Positions 46,354 through 56,104 of a stretch of DNA of 64,000 nucleotides are shown in pieces (positions within the stretch are counted from its first letter, which is position 1; every line of letters starts with the position of its first letter). The translations under genes were made by a program, and so were the position numbers. The notes below the pieces were generated by a model. That model searched no databases, had not been told where the DNA came from, and saw nothing but the letters and a program-made list of their open reading frames with translations. Origin of the DNA: Sphingobacterium spiritivorum (GTDB lineage Bacteria > Bacteroidota > Bacteroidia > Sphingobacteriales > Sphingobacteriaceae); contig NZ_CP068083.1 of assembly GCF_016725325.1 (NCBI RefSeq), positions 5,022,001 through 5,086,000 on the forward strand, read 5' to 3'.

Positions 46354-46987
46354 ACAAGCCTGGAAAACAATCCAGCCGGTCTATACGAATATATTGCAGA
46401 TGCCTTTTATTACTGAATTAAGGAATGGCACCTTAGCTGTTGAAAAGTTTCAGTTCTATATGGCACAGGATTCCGCTTATCTGGAACATTTCGGAAGAGC
46501 ATTATCTCTTATCGGAGCACGTGCAGATCACATACAGGATGCTCTGGCATTTATGCGCTTCGGAGCCAATGCAATTATTGTTGAAAATGCCCTGCATGAG
46601 TCTTATTTTAAAGATTTTGGTGTTACGGAGCGCGGACAGATCCAGCCGGCATGTCATCACTACATTCACTTTTTGAAAAGCACCGCAGCATTGGATGCAG
46701 TCGAAGTAGGAATTGCCGCCTTACTTCCCTGTTTCTGGATTTACAAACAGGTAGGCGATTATATCTATACACATCAGCGACAGGAAAATAATCCTTATCA
46801 GAAATGGATAGACACCTATGCAGGTGAAGAATTCGGAGAAGAGGTCCGAAAAGCAATCGCTATATGTGACAGAGTAGCCACATCAGCAACTACAGACATC
46901 CGTCTAAAAATGACAGAGGCCTTTGTCACAGCTTCCCGACTGGAATTTGAGTTTTGGGAGGCAGCTTATCAGTTAAGAAAATGGTAA
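46340..46987 (+). CDS. tenA: Aminopyrimidine aminohydrolase / thiaminase II
   Basis: 215 residues, all-helical TenA fold. FYMAQDSAYLEHFGRAL, the catalytic cysteine Cys131 in LLPCFWIY, and the late WIDTYAGEEFGEEV with the terminal FEFWEAAY are conserved. TenA recovers HMP from degraded thiamin, so with thiM, thiD and thiE the operon is a complete salvage unit; no thiC or thiG is present in the window. Confidence 0.93.
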   Translation: MNWSEQAWKTIQPVYTNILQMPFITELRNGTLAVEKFQFYMAQDSAYLEHFGRALSLIGARADHIQDALAFMRFGANAIIVENALHESYFKDFGVTERGQIQPACHHYIHFLKSTAALDAVEVGIAALLPCFWIYKQVGDYIYTHQRQENNPYQKWIDTYAGEEFGEEVRKAIAICDRVATSATTDIRLKMTEAFVTASRLEFEFWEAAYQLRKW

Positions 46988-47013
46988 GAGCGTATTTTTA
47001 AGATACGCTCTTA
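46985..47013 (+). terminator. Hairpin at the end of the thiamin operon
   Basis: TAAGAGCGTAT (46985-46995) / ATACGCTCTTA (47003-47013), an 11-bp perfect stem that includes the tenA stop codon. There is no T run behind it, so termination strength is uncertain. Confidence 0.6.
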
Positions 47014-47071
47014 TACAAAATTGTATTCTGAGAATTTGTTTCAAATGGAGAAATAAACAAATCCGGATTGC

Positions 47072-48214
47072 CTAATCTCTGGGTAATTTATCCGGTCTGC
47101 GCATTTTATAGTCTGTAGCGGTAATTGCATTGAGGAATGCCGCTACGTCCTGTATCTCTTCTTTCGTCAGTTTTAAAGGTTTCATCAGCGGATCAGTCAC
47201 CGGGTACATCGGATCTTTGGCCTTCTGCTCGGCAGTAGCACTATTCATCTGCATACCACTATTATACATATTCAGCAATCCTGTGATATCCCAAAATAAT
47301 CCATTGTGCATCCAGGGGTTTGTACTCATTACATCCCGCAACGATGGTGTACGAAATTTACCTACATCATCCGGATTATGTGTTACATGATAACGTCCCA
47401 GATCTTCATACTTGCGTTTGTAATAAGTCAAACCGATATTATGAAAATCCTCATCTGTAAAATACTGCCCGTTATGGCAATTCATACAACGCGCTTTGGT
47501 TCGGAAAAGATGCAGACCACTGATTTCCTGATCCGAAAGATACTTATATTCGCCATCTAAAAACCGGTCAAACCGGCTTCTCCGGCTGGATATAGTATTC
47601 TGAAATGCTGCCAGAGACTGGGTAATCATATTGAAAGTAATAACATCTGTTCCGAAAGCCTTTTGAAACAGTTCACGGTAAGCTTTATACTGCTGCAGTT
47701 TGGCCGGAAGCTGAGAAGCATCCATTGCCATTTCATTATGTGCCTGGATCGGCCCCAGTACCTGCTCTTCTAATGTAGCGGCTCGTCCGTCCCAGAAAAA
47801 GGTCTTACGGGAATGTGCATTCAGAAGAGAAGGTGTATTACGGTTGCCACTCAGATGATCATGTCCTACAGGCACCTGTACTTTATCTGCCCATGAGGTC
47901 TGCGGATTGTGACAGGAACTACATGAGATCTGATTTGAGCCGGACAATATGGGATCGAAAAAAAGATTTTTACCCAGAATCACTTCCGGGCGTTCCATCA
48001 TAGCAAAATATCCGGTATCAAAGTTAGGCAGAGATTTGAATTCTTCCCATTTCACCCCCGAATCTATAACAGGTCTCGGCCATTCTCCAACCGGACGCTG
48101 ATATAAAGACCGTAAAGAATCCACTCCTATTTGTTCGTGTTGTGACTCAAATCCTTTAAAAGAAAGCAACACTACAAAACCAATTATTAAGCTCAAGATA
48201 ATACCAATCCTCAT
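47072..48214 (-). CDS. Di-haem cytochrome c peroxidase
   Basis: 380 residues with an N-terminal signal or anchor segment (about 2-20). Two haem motifs: CSSCH (98-102) and CMNCH (243-247), with GKNLFFDPILSGSNQIS and KFRTPSLRDV typical of the MauG/CcpA family. It reduces hydrogen peroxide in the periplasm with electrons from cytochrome c. It is divergent from a TonB-receptor operon and shares its 138-base control region, which suggests joint iron- or oxidant-linked control. Confidence 0.93.
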   Translation of the reverse strand: MRIGIILSLIIGFVVLLSFKGFESQHEQIGVDSLRSLYQRPVGEWPRPVIDSGVKWEEFKSLPNFDTGYFAMMERPEVILGKNLFFDPILSGSNQISCSSCHNPQTSWADKVQVPVGHDHLSGNRNTPSLLNAHSRKTFFWDGRAATLEEQVLGPIQAHNEMAMDASQLPAKLQQYKAYRELFQKAFGTDVITFNMITQSLAAFQNTISSRRSRFDRFLDGEYKYLSDQEISGLHLFRTKARCMNCHNGQYFTDEDFHNIGLTYYKRKYEDLGRYHVTHNPDDVGKFRTPSLRDVMSTNPWMHNGLFWDITGLLNMYNSGMQMNSATAEQKAKDPMYPVTDPLMKPLKLTKEEIQDVAAFLNAITATDYKMRRPDKLPRD

Positions 48215-48248
48215 TTTTCGACGTTTCTGGGCACAAAATTAACTTTTT

Positions 48249-48326
48249 TATTTAGATTTAGTATAAATAATTTGCAACTAATCTGTTTCTTTGCGTACTT
48301 TTGCCGTCTATTTAGATTAATTTAAA
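48249..48326. promoter_or_regulatory. Two TATTTAGATT-containing dyads between peroxidase and TonB receptor
   Basis: TATTTAGATT occurs at 48249-48258 and again at 48309-48318, exactly 60 bases apart. The second is the left half of a near-palindrome TTTAGATTAATTTAAA (48311-48326); the first is flanked by TTATTTA / TAAATAA arms. They look like operators for a Fur-like regulator; this is inference. Confidence 0.5.
48271..48303 (+). promoter_or_regulatory. Promoter of the TonB receptor operon
   Basis: TTTG (48271-48274), 21-base spacer, TACTTTTG (48296-48303): an exact match to the Bacteroidota -33/-7 pattern. The predicted start of transcription near 48310 falls on the second dyad, a good site for repression. 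Confidence 0.7.
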
Positions 48327-48352
48327 ATAGAGGTTAACCCAAACTTTTCTGT

Positions 48353-51139
48353 ATGTTTCGTTTTCTGCCTATATATTTATTCTTTGTGCTTGAGGTCACC
48401 TCCATTATAGGAACACCAAATAAATTGTACGCACAACAAAAGACAATAAAAGGTACTCTTACAGATGAACAATCCAAACCACTCGCTTTTGCCAATATAC
48501 AGATTTTAGAAATTGGATTGGATACACGTTCTGATGAGAAAGGATCATACAGTATACAGTTAAACGGAGCAATCCCTTCCAGTTATACCATCCGGTTTTC
48601 ATTCTTAGGAAAGAAGACCATTGAACGGGAGTATAACTTCAATAACATGAGTACAATTCCTCCAGTTACTCTATATAACAATAGTCTGGCTTTAGAGGAA
48701 GTATCTGTGCAAGCTACTAAAGGATCTCAGAGTAATTCCTCTCTCCTCATTGACAGAGATATGATTGAGCGGTATCCATCGTTGAGTCTGAACGATCTGC
48801 TCAACTTGCTCCCTAATAGAAAAGTCTCTGCCCCATCTGTTCAGGAGATGCAGAACATAACTTTAAGAGGAGCATTTGAAGAGACTTCAGGCCGATTTAG
48901 AAATGTGCACGGGATGAGCAATGCTTTCGGTGTCGCCATTATTATGGATGATATTGCGATGAGTAACAATGCAAATATGCAAAGTAGGAATCCAGGTATT
49001 TTTGGATTGAGCGGTTCTAACCTCGCGGTATCGCAATCTGAATACAACCTGACCGGAAATCGGGCTGCTACGGCAAACAGCTACAGTGGAGAGAGCAGTT
49101 TTGGAGGAATAGATTTAAGGCAAATTCCGACAGAGAATATCGAACGTATAGAAGTTATCTCCGGTGTAGCTCCGGTACGCTATGGAGATATATCTGATGG
49201 AGCAATTATTATTGAGAGACAAGCGGGTAAAACTCCAGCGTTTGTTCGTCTTCAAAGCAGAAATAATGCGACCTCATATGGTTTTTCCAAAGGATTCAGT
49301 CTGAGTCCTGCTTTAGGTGATCTAAATGTAGACATGGGATATGTCAATTCCTTTGCAGACAACCGCGATAAGATCAAACAGTATCGCAGAATTAACGGTA
49401 CTGTAATCTGGACAACCAGATTCGGGAATAAAAAACAGTGGAAACATACTCTGCAGGGTACATACAACAAAGTGCTGGATGGAGTAGCCAAAGATGAAGA
49501 TGATACACAATCTACTATAGTAAAATATGGCAACTGGAACTTTAATGCATCAAGCAGGACCAGTTATCAGATTAATAACAGTTTTTTCAAACGTTTTGGA
49601 TTAAATTTAGGCGTTAGCACAGCTCATCAGCAATCTTATAAAGAGTATTATTATAATGACGCTTTTGTCCTTTATACAGACACGTTACAAACTGGAATCG
49701 TAGAAGGAAATTACGATAAAGGTCAATATACTGCCGTTGATCATGTGGATGGAAGGCCCTTAAATCTAACCGGTAGATTAGAAACCAATGCCGTTTGGAA
49801 GATTGGAAACTTAACACACAACATCAATTTTGGTGTCAATGCGGATTATTCTATAAATAATGGAAAAGGAAGACTGGCTGATCCCAGCAGACCCAATAAA
49901 GGCCTAAGCCTTAATACAGAAAGGTATTACGACTTTTCTCTCCTTACGCCTGTAAAGAATTTAGGACTATATCTTGAAGATCAGTTCAAAGCATCCGTTT
50001 TTGGCAATCCGCTTGCTGTATCAGCCGGAGTAAGATGGGATACACAAAATGGTCACCAATCCTTTTCACCACGCACAAATATCAGTTACAGACCCAGCAA
50101 AGAACTACAGCTTGGCCTTGCTTATGGATTATCCTTTAAAGCACCGAGTCTCGCCCATCTCTATCCGGGACCGGTATTTACCGAATACCTGTTATTGAAT
50201 GCATACAACGGAAAACAAGCTGAAAGTACATCAAGAATATATGTCCACCGGTATGATCCGCCAAGTGAACAATTAAAAGCTCAGTATTCGCAAACATTAG
50301 AAGGCTCAGCAATGTGGAATAAACACAACCACTCCGTTCGTGTAAATGCCTTTTTGAAGCAAAACAGAAATGGAATTAATACCATATCTAACCGTGAAAG
50401 ATTAATGTTACCGGTCTATGAAGCAACTCCTGTCACAGGAAGCAAGCCATTAGTGGAAGTCGTTGGAGAAAAAGCCTATATGCTTAATAAAAGAACACTT
50501 CAAAATTCGCTAAGTACAGATAATTACGGGTTTGAAGTACTATACAGTTCTCCAAAGATTGAAGCACTCTACACATCTGTAAATATTGCAGGAGGTCTGA
50601 CTAAAGCGACCTCAAAGAGTAATGCGAAATATGAAGAGAGTTTCAATACTTCAGGTTCTGATCCAAAGGATGTAACCCTCGGAATTTTTAATCCGCTTAA
50701 AAATAACAGCTACCTCAGCAACGCTCGTGTCGGCACAACAACACATTTTCCAAAACTACGTCTCATTATACAAATAATGGCTGACTTTCAACTCCTTAAT
50801 TATTCCTCACTTACAGACATCCAATACTATCCGATAGCATACTACACCAGGGATCTAACCTACTATGAGGTTACAAAATATGACCCTCAAAACCCTGCAC
50901 ATCTCTATTTGTATGAACAAAGAGTAAAAAAAATGAAAGATTACAATAGTGAAAACGATGGTATCTTCTGCAATTTCAATCTTAGTATGGCTAAAGAAAT
51001 CAATAAAAACTTACGTCTGTCTTTTAATGTATACAACTTCTTAGATTATCAGCCCAGATATTATATAGTTCAAAACACTACCGTGAAAACACCTAATTCT
51101 TCACCTAATTATGGCGCACAGATTACCTATAAATTTTAA
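48353..51139 (+). CDS. TonB-dependent outer-membrane receptor
   Basis: 928 residues: signal peptide ending LYAQQ, carboxypeptidase D-like domain (KGTLTDEQSKPLAFANIQIL), plug (ALEEVSVQATKG as TonB-box region, RNVHGMSNAFGVAIIMDDI, NIERIEVISGVAPVRYGDIS) and a 22-strand-type barrel ending NYGAQITYKF. Not SusC-like: it lacks the SusC plug signature and no SusD gene follows. With the DUF4876 and DUF6850-type genes behind it and the peroxidase gene opposite, uptake of an iron, haem or other metal complex is the likely role. Confidence 0.9.
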   Translation: MFRFLPIYLFFVLEVTSIIGTPNKLYAQQKTIKGTLTDEQSKPLAFANIQILEIGLDTRSDEKGSYSIQLNGAIPSSYTIRFSFLGKKTIEREYNFNNMSTIPPVTLYNNSLALEEVSVQATKGSQSNSSLLIDRDMIERYPSLSLNDLLNLLPNRKVSAPSVQEMQNITLRGAFEETSGRFRNVHGMSNAFGVAIIMDDIAMSNNANMQSRNPGIFGLSGSNLAVSQSEYNLTGNRAATANSYSGESSFGGIDLRQIPTENIERIEVISGVAPVRYGDISDGAIIIERQAGKTPAFVRLQSRNNATSYGFSKGFSLSPALGDLNVDMGYVNSFADNRDKIKQYRRINGTVIWTTRFGNKKQWKHTLQGTYNKVLDGVAKDEDDTQSTIVKYGNWNFNASSRTSYQINNSFFKRFGLNLGVSTAHQQSYKEYYYNDAFVLYTDTLQTGIVEGNYDKGQYTAVDHVDGRPLNLTGRLETNAVWKIGNLTHNINFGVNADYSINNGKGRLADPSRPNKGLSLNTERYYDFSLLTPVKNLGLYLEDQFKASVFGNPLAVSAGVRWDTQNGHQSFSPRTNISYRPSKELQLGLAYGLSFKAPSLAHLYPGPVFTEYLLLNAYNGKQAESTSRIYVHRYDPPSEQLKAQYSQTLEGSAMWNKHNHSVRVNAFLKQNRNGINTISNRERLMLPVYEATPVTGSKPLVEVVGEKAYMLNKRTLQNSLSTDNYGFEVLYSSPKIEALYTSVNIAGGLTKATSKSNAKYEESFNTSGSDPKDVTLGIFNPLKNNSYLSNARVGTTTHFPKLRLIIQIMADFQLLNYSSLTDIQYYPIAYYTRDLTYYEVTKYDPQNPAHLYLYEQRVKKMKDYNSENDGIFCNFNLSMAKEINKNLRLSFNVYNFLDYQPRYYIVQNTTVKTPNSSPNYGAQITYKF

Positions 51140-51156
51140 CACTATATTTTAATAAC

Positions 51157-52470
51157 ATGAAAAAAATACTTTACCTTTTCATCCTACTACTCCCGTTTGC
51201 GGCATGTAAAAAGGAAACTCCGGATGTTGCAACAATAGATGTTGATTTAAAGATCAATTACTCCAATACTGATTTTCAAAAAACCTTTCCTTTGAAAAAT
51301 ATTCAGATAACATTAAGAAATCTGTCTACAAATGTTGTCACAAAATATGTTGCAAACGGAGGTACTTTTCAGATTGCCGGATTAGCACCGGGATCATATG
51401 ACATAGATGCATCTGTAACTATTCCCAGACAAGAATACACTACTCTTGCCGGAGAAGATCCCGGAACAGACATTACATTTAATGCATCCAATAAAAGAGT
51501 ATCTCTGATTGACGCTACATCACTTGAATTTAATTTGATTGCCGGGCAGACAGGCTCATTTGTAATCAAACAAATCTACTATGCAGGATCAGATAACAAG
51601 GAAGGAGCGCTGTACAGAGATCAGTTTATAGAAATATACAACAATACAGATCAGGTTCTTTATGCTGACAGTCTTTATTTCGGTCGTTTGTATGGAAGAC
51701 AGAGTACCAGAACGGCTACGACTCATATACAGGCCAATGGTCAGCATGACTGGAGTAAATCTCTTAACATGACTGTAGGAAATGCTGCTAATACAGATTA
51801 TGTATATGGTCGTGATTTATTTATGGTTCCGGGAACAGGGAAAAATTATCCGGTACAGCCTGGTCAAAGCATTATTATTGCGCAAAACGCACTGAACCAT
51901 AAAATTCCTTTTATAGGAGCAGATGGTAAAGAAGTTCCGATTAAAAAACCTGAATTAACAGTTGACCTGAGCGGTGCAAATTTTGAAGTATATTATGGTA
52001 AACTACCGAGTATAAACCCTTTACCATCCGATATTGACAATCCTTCCGTACCTAATGTTGATATTATCGACTATGAAGCGCGTGACTGGATCCTGGACAG
52101 TCCGGGAAGAGATTCTTATTTTATATTTAAAGGACAAACACGCCAGGCAGTAGAAGCACTGAAAAGCTACTATGAACCGACTTTATCAGCTCCGTCAGCA
52201 AGTGCAAAAACATACAGACAGATCCCATCAGCATGGTTAATGGATGCTGTAGAAGTTCAACCTAATCTACCAGATAGCCGTATACCTAAAAAATTACTTC
52301 CTGCATTTGATTCAGGATATACATTCGCAACAGACGGCTCTTATTCTTCACAATCTGTTATCCGCAAAACAGCGACTACTGTCTCAGGCCGGAGAGTATT
52401 GAAAGATACAAATAACTCAACAGAAGATTTTACAGTAATAAAAGCAAACCCAAGAGGATTTGCAGACTAA
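51157..52470 (+). CDS. DUF4876 lipoprotein
   Basis: 437 residues with lipobox FAAC (Cys17). The N-terminal 110 residues resemble a carboxypeptidase-like/Ig fold (FPLKNIQITLRNLSTNVVTK, GTFQIAGLAPGSYDIDAS), followed by the DUF4876 core with FVIKQIYYAGSDNKEGALYRD and QFIEIYNNTDQVLYADSLY. Typical partner of the preceding TonB receptor, 17 bases after its stop. Probably a surface-exposed ligand-binding lipoprotein. Confidence 0.85.
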   Translation: MKKILYLFILLLPFAACKKETPDVATIDVDLKINYSNTDFQKTFPLKNIQITLRNLSTNVVTKYVANGGTFQIAGLAPGSYDIDASVTIPRQEYTTLAGEDPGTDITFNASNKRVSLIDATSLEFNLIAGQTGSFVIKQIYYAGSDNKEGALYRDQFIEIYNNTDQVLYADSLYFGRLYGRQSTRTATTHIQANGQHDWSKSLNMTVGNAANTDYVYGRDLFMVPGTGKNYPVQPGQSIIIAQNALNHKIPFIGADGKEVPIKKPELTVDLSGANFEVYYGKLPSINPLPSDIDNPSVPNVDIIDYEARDWILDSPGRDSYFIFKGQTRQAVEALKSYYEPTLSAPSASAKTYRQIPSAWLMDAVEVQPNLPDSRIPKKLLPAFDSGYTFATDGSYSSQSVIRKTATTVSGRRVLKDTNNSTEDFTVIKANPRGFAD

Positions 52471-52477
52471 TAACTGA

Positions 52478-52506
52478 GCGTGTCTTTTTACAAAGACACG
52501 CTTTCT
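52478..52506 (+). terminator. Hairpin between the DUF4876 and barrel genes
   Basis: GCGTGTCTTT (52478-52487) / AAAGACACGC (52492-52501), 4-base loop, then TTTCT. It is a good terminator-like hairpin in the 52-base gap, seven bases after the stop codon, and may reduce read-through into the last gene. Confidence 0.7.
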
Positions 52507-52522
52507 ATTCTTTTCTATTCAA

Positions 52523-54079
52523 ATGAAAGCATACATAAAGTATTTCTATTTAGGCCTGATAGTTTTTCTTCCATCTCACAGAATTGTGGCTCAGCAATAT
52601 CCTGTTATTGACAGTATATCCAACATTAGCTATTCCACACATTCGGTATATATGAGAAGTTATCAGATGGCTGCCCAAAACAGTGTATGGATGTCAAAAG
52701 AAGTAAAGAATAACTTTAATCAGATCCTGATTGCCGGCAACTATAATACCGGGGATTTTATTGCTTCACAGGATGCAACCAGGCTCAGAAAACTGCAAGT
52801 ACAAACTGAAGGAAAAACAGAATGGAGAGGAACTCAGCTTTGGGGTAAATTTGCCTATTCCAAACAAATGGAAGACAGCACAAGATTAAGACATCAGACA
52901 AGGTGGAATGAGGACGCTCCTGTTTATTATGGTTCTTTAAAAAACAATTATTATGAGCGGGATACCTACAAGTTAGATGCAGGAATTCAGCATGTTTTTT
53001 TCAACAACCGTATTCCTGTGACATTAGATCTCGATTACCGGGTAGGAAATAATTTTTCAAACAATGATCCCAGAGGAGATGTCAAAGATCACAATTTCAA
53101 TACCGCACTATCAGTAGGTTATCAAACTGAAAAATGGATCTACCATTTAAGAGGCTTGTACGGATATGGAAGAGAACGTGTAAATGTTGCATTTAAAAAC
53201 AGTAAATACACTGAAAATACATCAGATCCGCTATACGTAAATTGGTTTATGAATGGATATGGAAATGCTATTGAACGTATTAAAGATATCAATTACAATA
53301 ATGACCTCAAAAGACATGGTATCAGTGTCCATGTACGTCATCAGTTAAACAGAGAGCAGCGTCTTTATGTTAATCTTGCAACTATTCAGGAAGAACAATT
53401 TTTTAAACAATACAATATTTCAGTATTGACCTATATCCCAATGAATAAATATAAAAGGGATAGTTATACTGCTTCTGCATTGTGGATATTAGAAAAAGAC
53501 CTGAATCATCAGACAGCTGTGGGATTAGAAGGAGGAATTATTGACGGGCGGGATTTTAACTACGATCTGATGAAGAATAATTATCTGTATCGTCAGGAAT
53601 ACGTAAAAGCAGATGCTACACAAGTATGGAGAAGCTATCAGTTCAATGGAATAATAGGCTATCAGTCTGAAGATAAAAAAGAAGGATTAACAGGTAATCA
53701 CATCTCGATTTCCACAATGACTGCAGGATTGGGAACTAAAAAAACATTTAACTTAACGAGACTAACAGATTTAATTGGATCTCTGCGTATAAGACATAGG
53801 CTACCGATAGCGCAGGAATTACTTCTACCTGTCACCAATTCGGGTGTATTTGCCAAAACGTTAATATACCATGACTATCTGTACAATGCCTCCTCTTCAA
53901 CTGAAGTTGGCACTTCATGGGGATTTAATATTAACAAAATTAAAAGTTCGGCATGGCGCTTCTCTTTTGATATTGACTACGAGATGAGAAATAAGTTACC
54001 AACTTATTCCTTTGATCCTCTTTCTGTACCTGGAAAAAACAGAACAAGGCTAGGTGCACAAATTGCTTATTTATTCTGA
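52523..54079 (+). CDS. DUF6850-type outer-membrane beta-barrel protein
   Basis: 518 residues with a signal peptide (ending RIVAQQ) and beta-hairpin repeats with alternating aromatic residues throughout, ending RTRLGAQIAYLF as barrel proteins do. The match to the DUF6850 family is from its usual place behind DUF4876 genes and its general look. It has no plug domain. A second pore or accessory of the TonB receptor is possible. Confidence 0.75.
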   Translation: MKAYIKYFYLGLIVFLPSHRIVAQQYPVIDSISNISYSTHSVYMRSYQMAAQNSVWMSKEVKNNFNQILIAGNYNTGDFIASQDATRLRKLQVQTEGKTEWRGTQLWGKFAYSKQMEDSTRLRHQTRWNEDAPVYYGSLKNNYYERDTYKLDAGIQHVFFNNRIPVTLDLDYRVGNNFSNNDPRGDVKDHNFNTALSVGYQTEKWIYHLRGLYGYGRERVNVAFKNSKYTENTSDPLYVNWFMNGYGNAIERIKDINYNNDLKRHGISVHVRHQLNREQRLYVNLATIQEEQFFKQYNISVLTYIPMNKYKRDSYTASALWILEKDLNHQTAVGLEGGIIDGRDFNYDLMKNNYLYRQEYVKADATQVWRSYQFNGIIGYQSEDKKEGLTGNHISISTMTAGLGTKKTFNLTRLTDLIGSLRIRHRLPIAQELLLPVTNSGVFAKTLIYHDYLYNASSSTEVGTSWGFNINKIKSSAWRFSFDIDYEMRNKLPTYSFDPLSVPGKNRTRLGAQIAYLF

Positions 54080-54090
54080 TAATATTCAAC

Positions 54091-54129
54091 AAAAAAAAGG
54101 ATCTGCAGTTTGATTGCAGATCCTTTTTC
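54091..54129. terminator. Bidirectional terminator
   Basis: GGATCTGCA (54099-54107) / TGCAGATCC (54115-54123) between an A run (54091-54098) and a T run (54124-54128). It separates the convergent barrel and M1 peptidase genes and suits both. Confidence 0.88.
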
Positions 54130-54147
54130 ACTTTAGAAAAATCCCTG

Positions 54148-56010
54148 TTAAAGTGCTTTTACATTATCTTTAGGAGTATAATCCATAAAAATACCACCAT
54201 CCAGTTCCACTTTCTTCACCGTTTGTTTGACAGGAATACGCAGAGTTGTTTGTTTTGCATCTTTCTCCCACACCTGAGGAGTATAATGTGTTGTGGTAGA
54301 TTTACCATCGGCAAAAGTAATATGTACATCAAACGGAACTGCGAATCCTCCGATATTGTCTACTGATACTTCTATATTGCCGGAAACAGGCTTCACGTTG
54401 TTAATTTTCAGATCAATATAATTATTGCTGAAAAACCAGTTTTGCCAAAACCAGTTCAGGTTTTTCCCTGATCCGGTATTCATAGAGTAGAAGTAATCCC
54501 AGGGAATCGGATGCTTACCATTCCAGTTATTCATATAATGATGTAATGCTTTTTTAAATAAAGCATCTCCCAGATAATCTTTAAGTGCAAGATAAGAAAG
54601 CGCTGATTTGATATAAGAGTTATTTCCATATCCGGTACCGCTTAGCTGAGAGCTCATGGAGATCAATGGTTGATCCTGCTCAGCAGAAGGATCCGAGATC
54701 CATCCTTTAACCCTGAAATCCTGAAACATTTTTTTCGTAGTAGCTTCACCGTTCTCGTCAAGTCCGATCAGGTATTCAAAAGCTGTAGCCCAGCCCTCAT
54801 CCATAAAAGCATAGCGGGCTTCATTAGTACCCATATAAAACGGAAAATAGGTGTGCGCAATCTCATGATCCACCGTCTGACGCGCATCCAGCAGATTATC
54901 CGGTACACTCGAATCATTTATCATCATGGGATATTCCATATCCGCAAACCCTTGTACAGCGGTCATCGTCGTATACGGGTACTCTACCCCCGGCCAGTGT
55001 TTGGAAAACCAGTCAATACAATACTGCTCCCAACCCACATACTGCTCAAAATCTTTCGTTCCCGCTTTATAAGCCGCCTGTACACTTACCCGCTTAGAGG
55101 GCAGCTGTACACTTGAAGCATCCCAGACGTAATGGTTGCTCATTGCAAAACAAAAATCCGTAACCTTATCAGCCTTAAATTTCCATATGTTCCATTCTTT
55201 AGGTTGGGTAACATTTCCCGATTTCATTTCCTGTTCATTCGCGATATGCATACGTGTATCACTGTTTAATGACTGTTTGAATCGCTTTAAAAATTCAGGC
55301 ATCAGTACCTCTTCCGGATTCAGAAATGTACCGGTCGCCCATACTACATAATTTTTGGGTGCAGCAATAGTAAACGTATAATCATTAAAGTCATTGTAAA
55401 ACTCCTGCCTTCCATTATGCGCGAGCATATCCCATCCGTTATAATCGTCATACACTGCAATTCTCGGATATGAATAAGCCACATAAAATGTCTCCGGATC
55501 AATCTGCCCTTCCCTGTCACTCTGTACAGATAAAGGATATTCCCATGAAATCGTAAACGTCGCTTTTCCGTTAGGCAAGATAGCATCTTCAAAAGCACCC
55601 AAAGTTACAGTCCCCCAATCCTGAGCATCTACCTCATATTGATTGCCATTCATAGCAAAAGAATGAATTTTCAATCCCGAAGTCAGAAAATCAGTTTCAG
55701 CATAAGCGGCTCGTGGGGAATTAGGTTTGTGCACATTATTATCAAATCGAATCGCCACCTGTCTCAATGTATCCGGACTGTTATTGGTATATACGATAGT
55801 CTCCATACCACTGACCATCTTTGTATTCGCATCTACTTTCACCTGCACATCATATACACCCTTATTTTGCCAGTATGCCGGTCCGGGAGCTCCGGACAGA
55901 CTGCGTGTACCACGCTCATAAGCCAGTTTAATATTTCGGGGAATATATAATTCCTGCGCAAATGCCGACAAAGCCAACATAAAACATAAAACACTCAGTA
56001 ATTTTTTCAT
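54148..56010 (-). CDS. M1-family metallopeptidase
   Basis: 620 residues with a signal peptide (ending LSAFAQ). N-terminal beta domain, then the gluzincin active site: VDHEIAHTYFPFY near residue 381 gives HExxH, followed 18 residues on by the third zinc ligand in EARYAFMDEGWA, and FADMEYPMM occupies the place of the GAMEN substrate motif. A periplasmic aminopeptidase-like enzyme. The C-terminal domain is beta-rich (KKVELDGGIFMDY). Confidence 0.9.
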   Translation of the reverse strand: MKKLLSVLCFMLALSAFAQELYIPRNIKLAYERGTRSLSGAPGPAYWQNKGVYDVQVKVDANTKMVSGMETIVYTNNSPDTLRQVAIRFDNNVHKPNSPRAAYAETDFLTSGLKIHSFAMNGNQYEVDAQDWGTVTLGAFEDAILPNGKATFTISWEYPLSVQSDREGQIDPETFYVAYSYPRIAVYDDYNGWDMLAHNGRQEFYNDFNDYTFTIAAPKNYVVWATGTFLNPEEVLMPEFLKRFKQSLNSDTRMHIANEQEMKSGNVTQPKEWNIWKFKADKVTDFCFAMSNHYVWDASSVQLPSKRVSVQAAYKAGTKDFEQYVGWEQYCIDWFSKHWPGVEYPYTTMTAVQGFADMEYPMMINDSSVPDNLLDARQTVDHEIAHTYFPFYMGTNEARYAFMDEGWATAFEYLIGLDENGEATTKKMFQDFRVKGWISDPSAEQDQPLISMSSQLSGTGYGNNSYIKSALSYLALKDYLGDALFKKALHHYMNNWNGKHPIPWDYFYSMNTGSGKNLNWFWQNWFFSNNYIDLKINNVKPVSGNIEVSVDNIGGFAVPFDVHITFADGKSTTTHYTPQVWEKDAKQTTLRIPVKQTVKKVELDGGIFMDYTPKDNVKAL

Positions 56011-56104
56011 ATCATCACGATTGGATAATCAAAAATAACTAAAGTTAACAGAATTGGAATGTCTATTTAACATTAGAGTAAAAAAGCTAAAGACACAGCT
56101 GATC

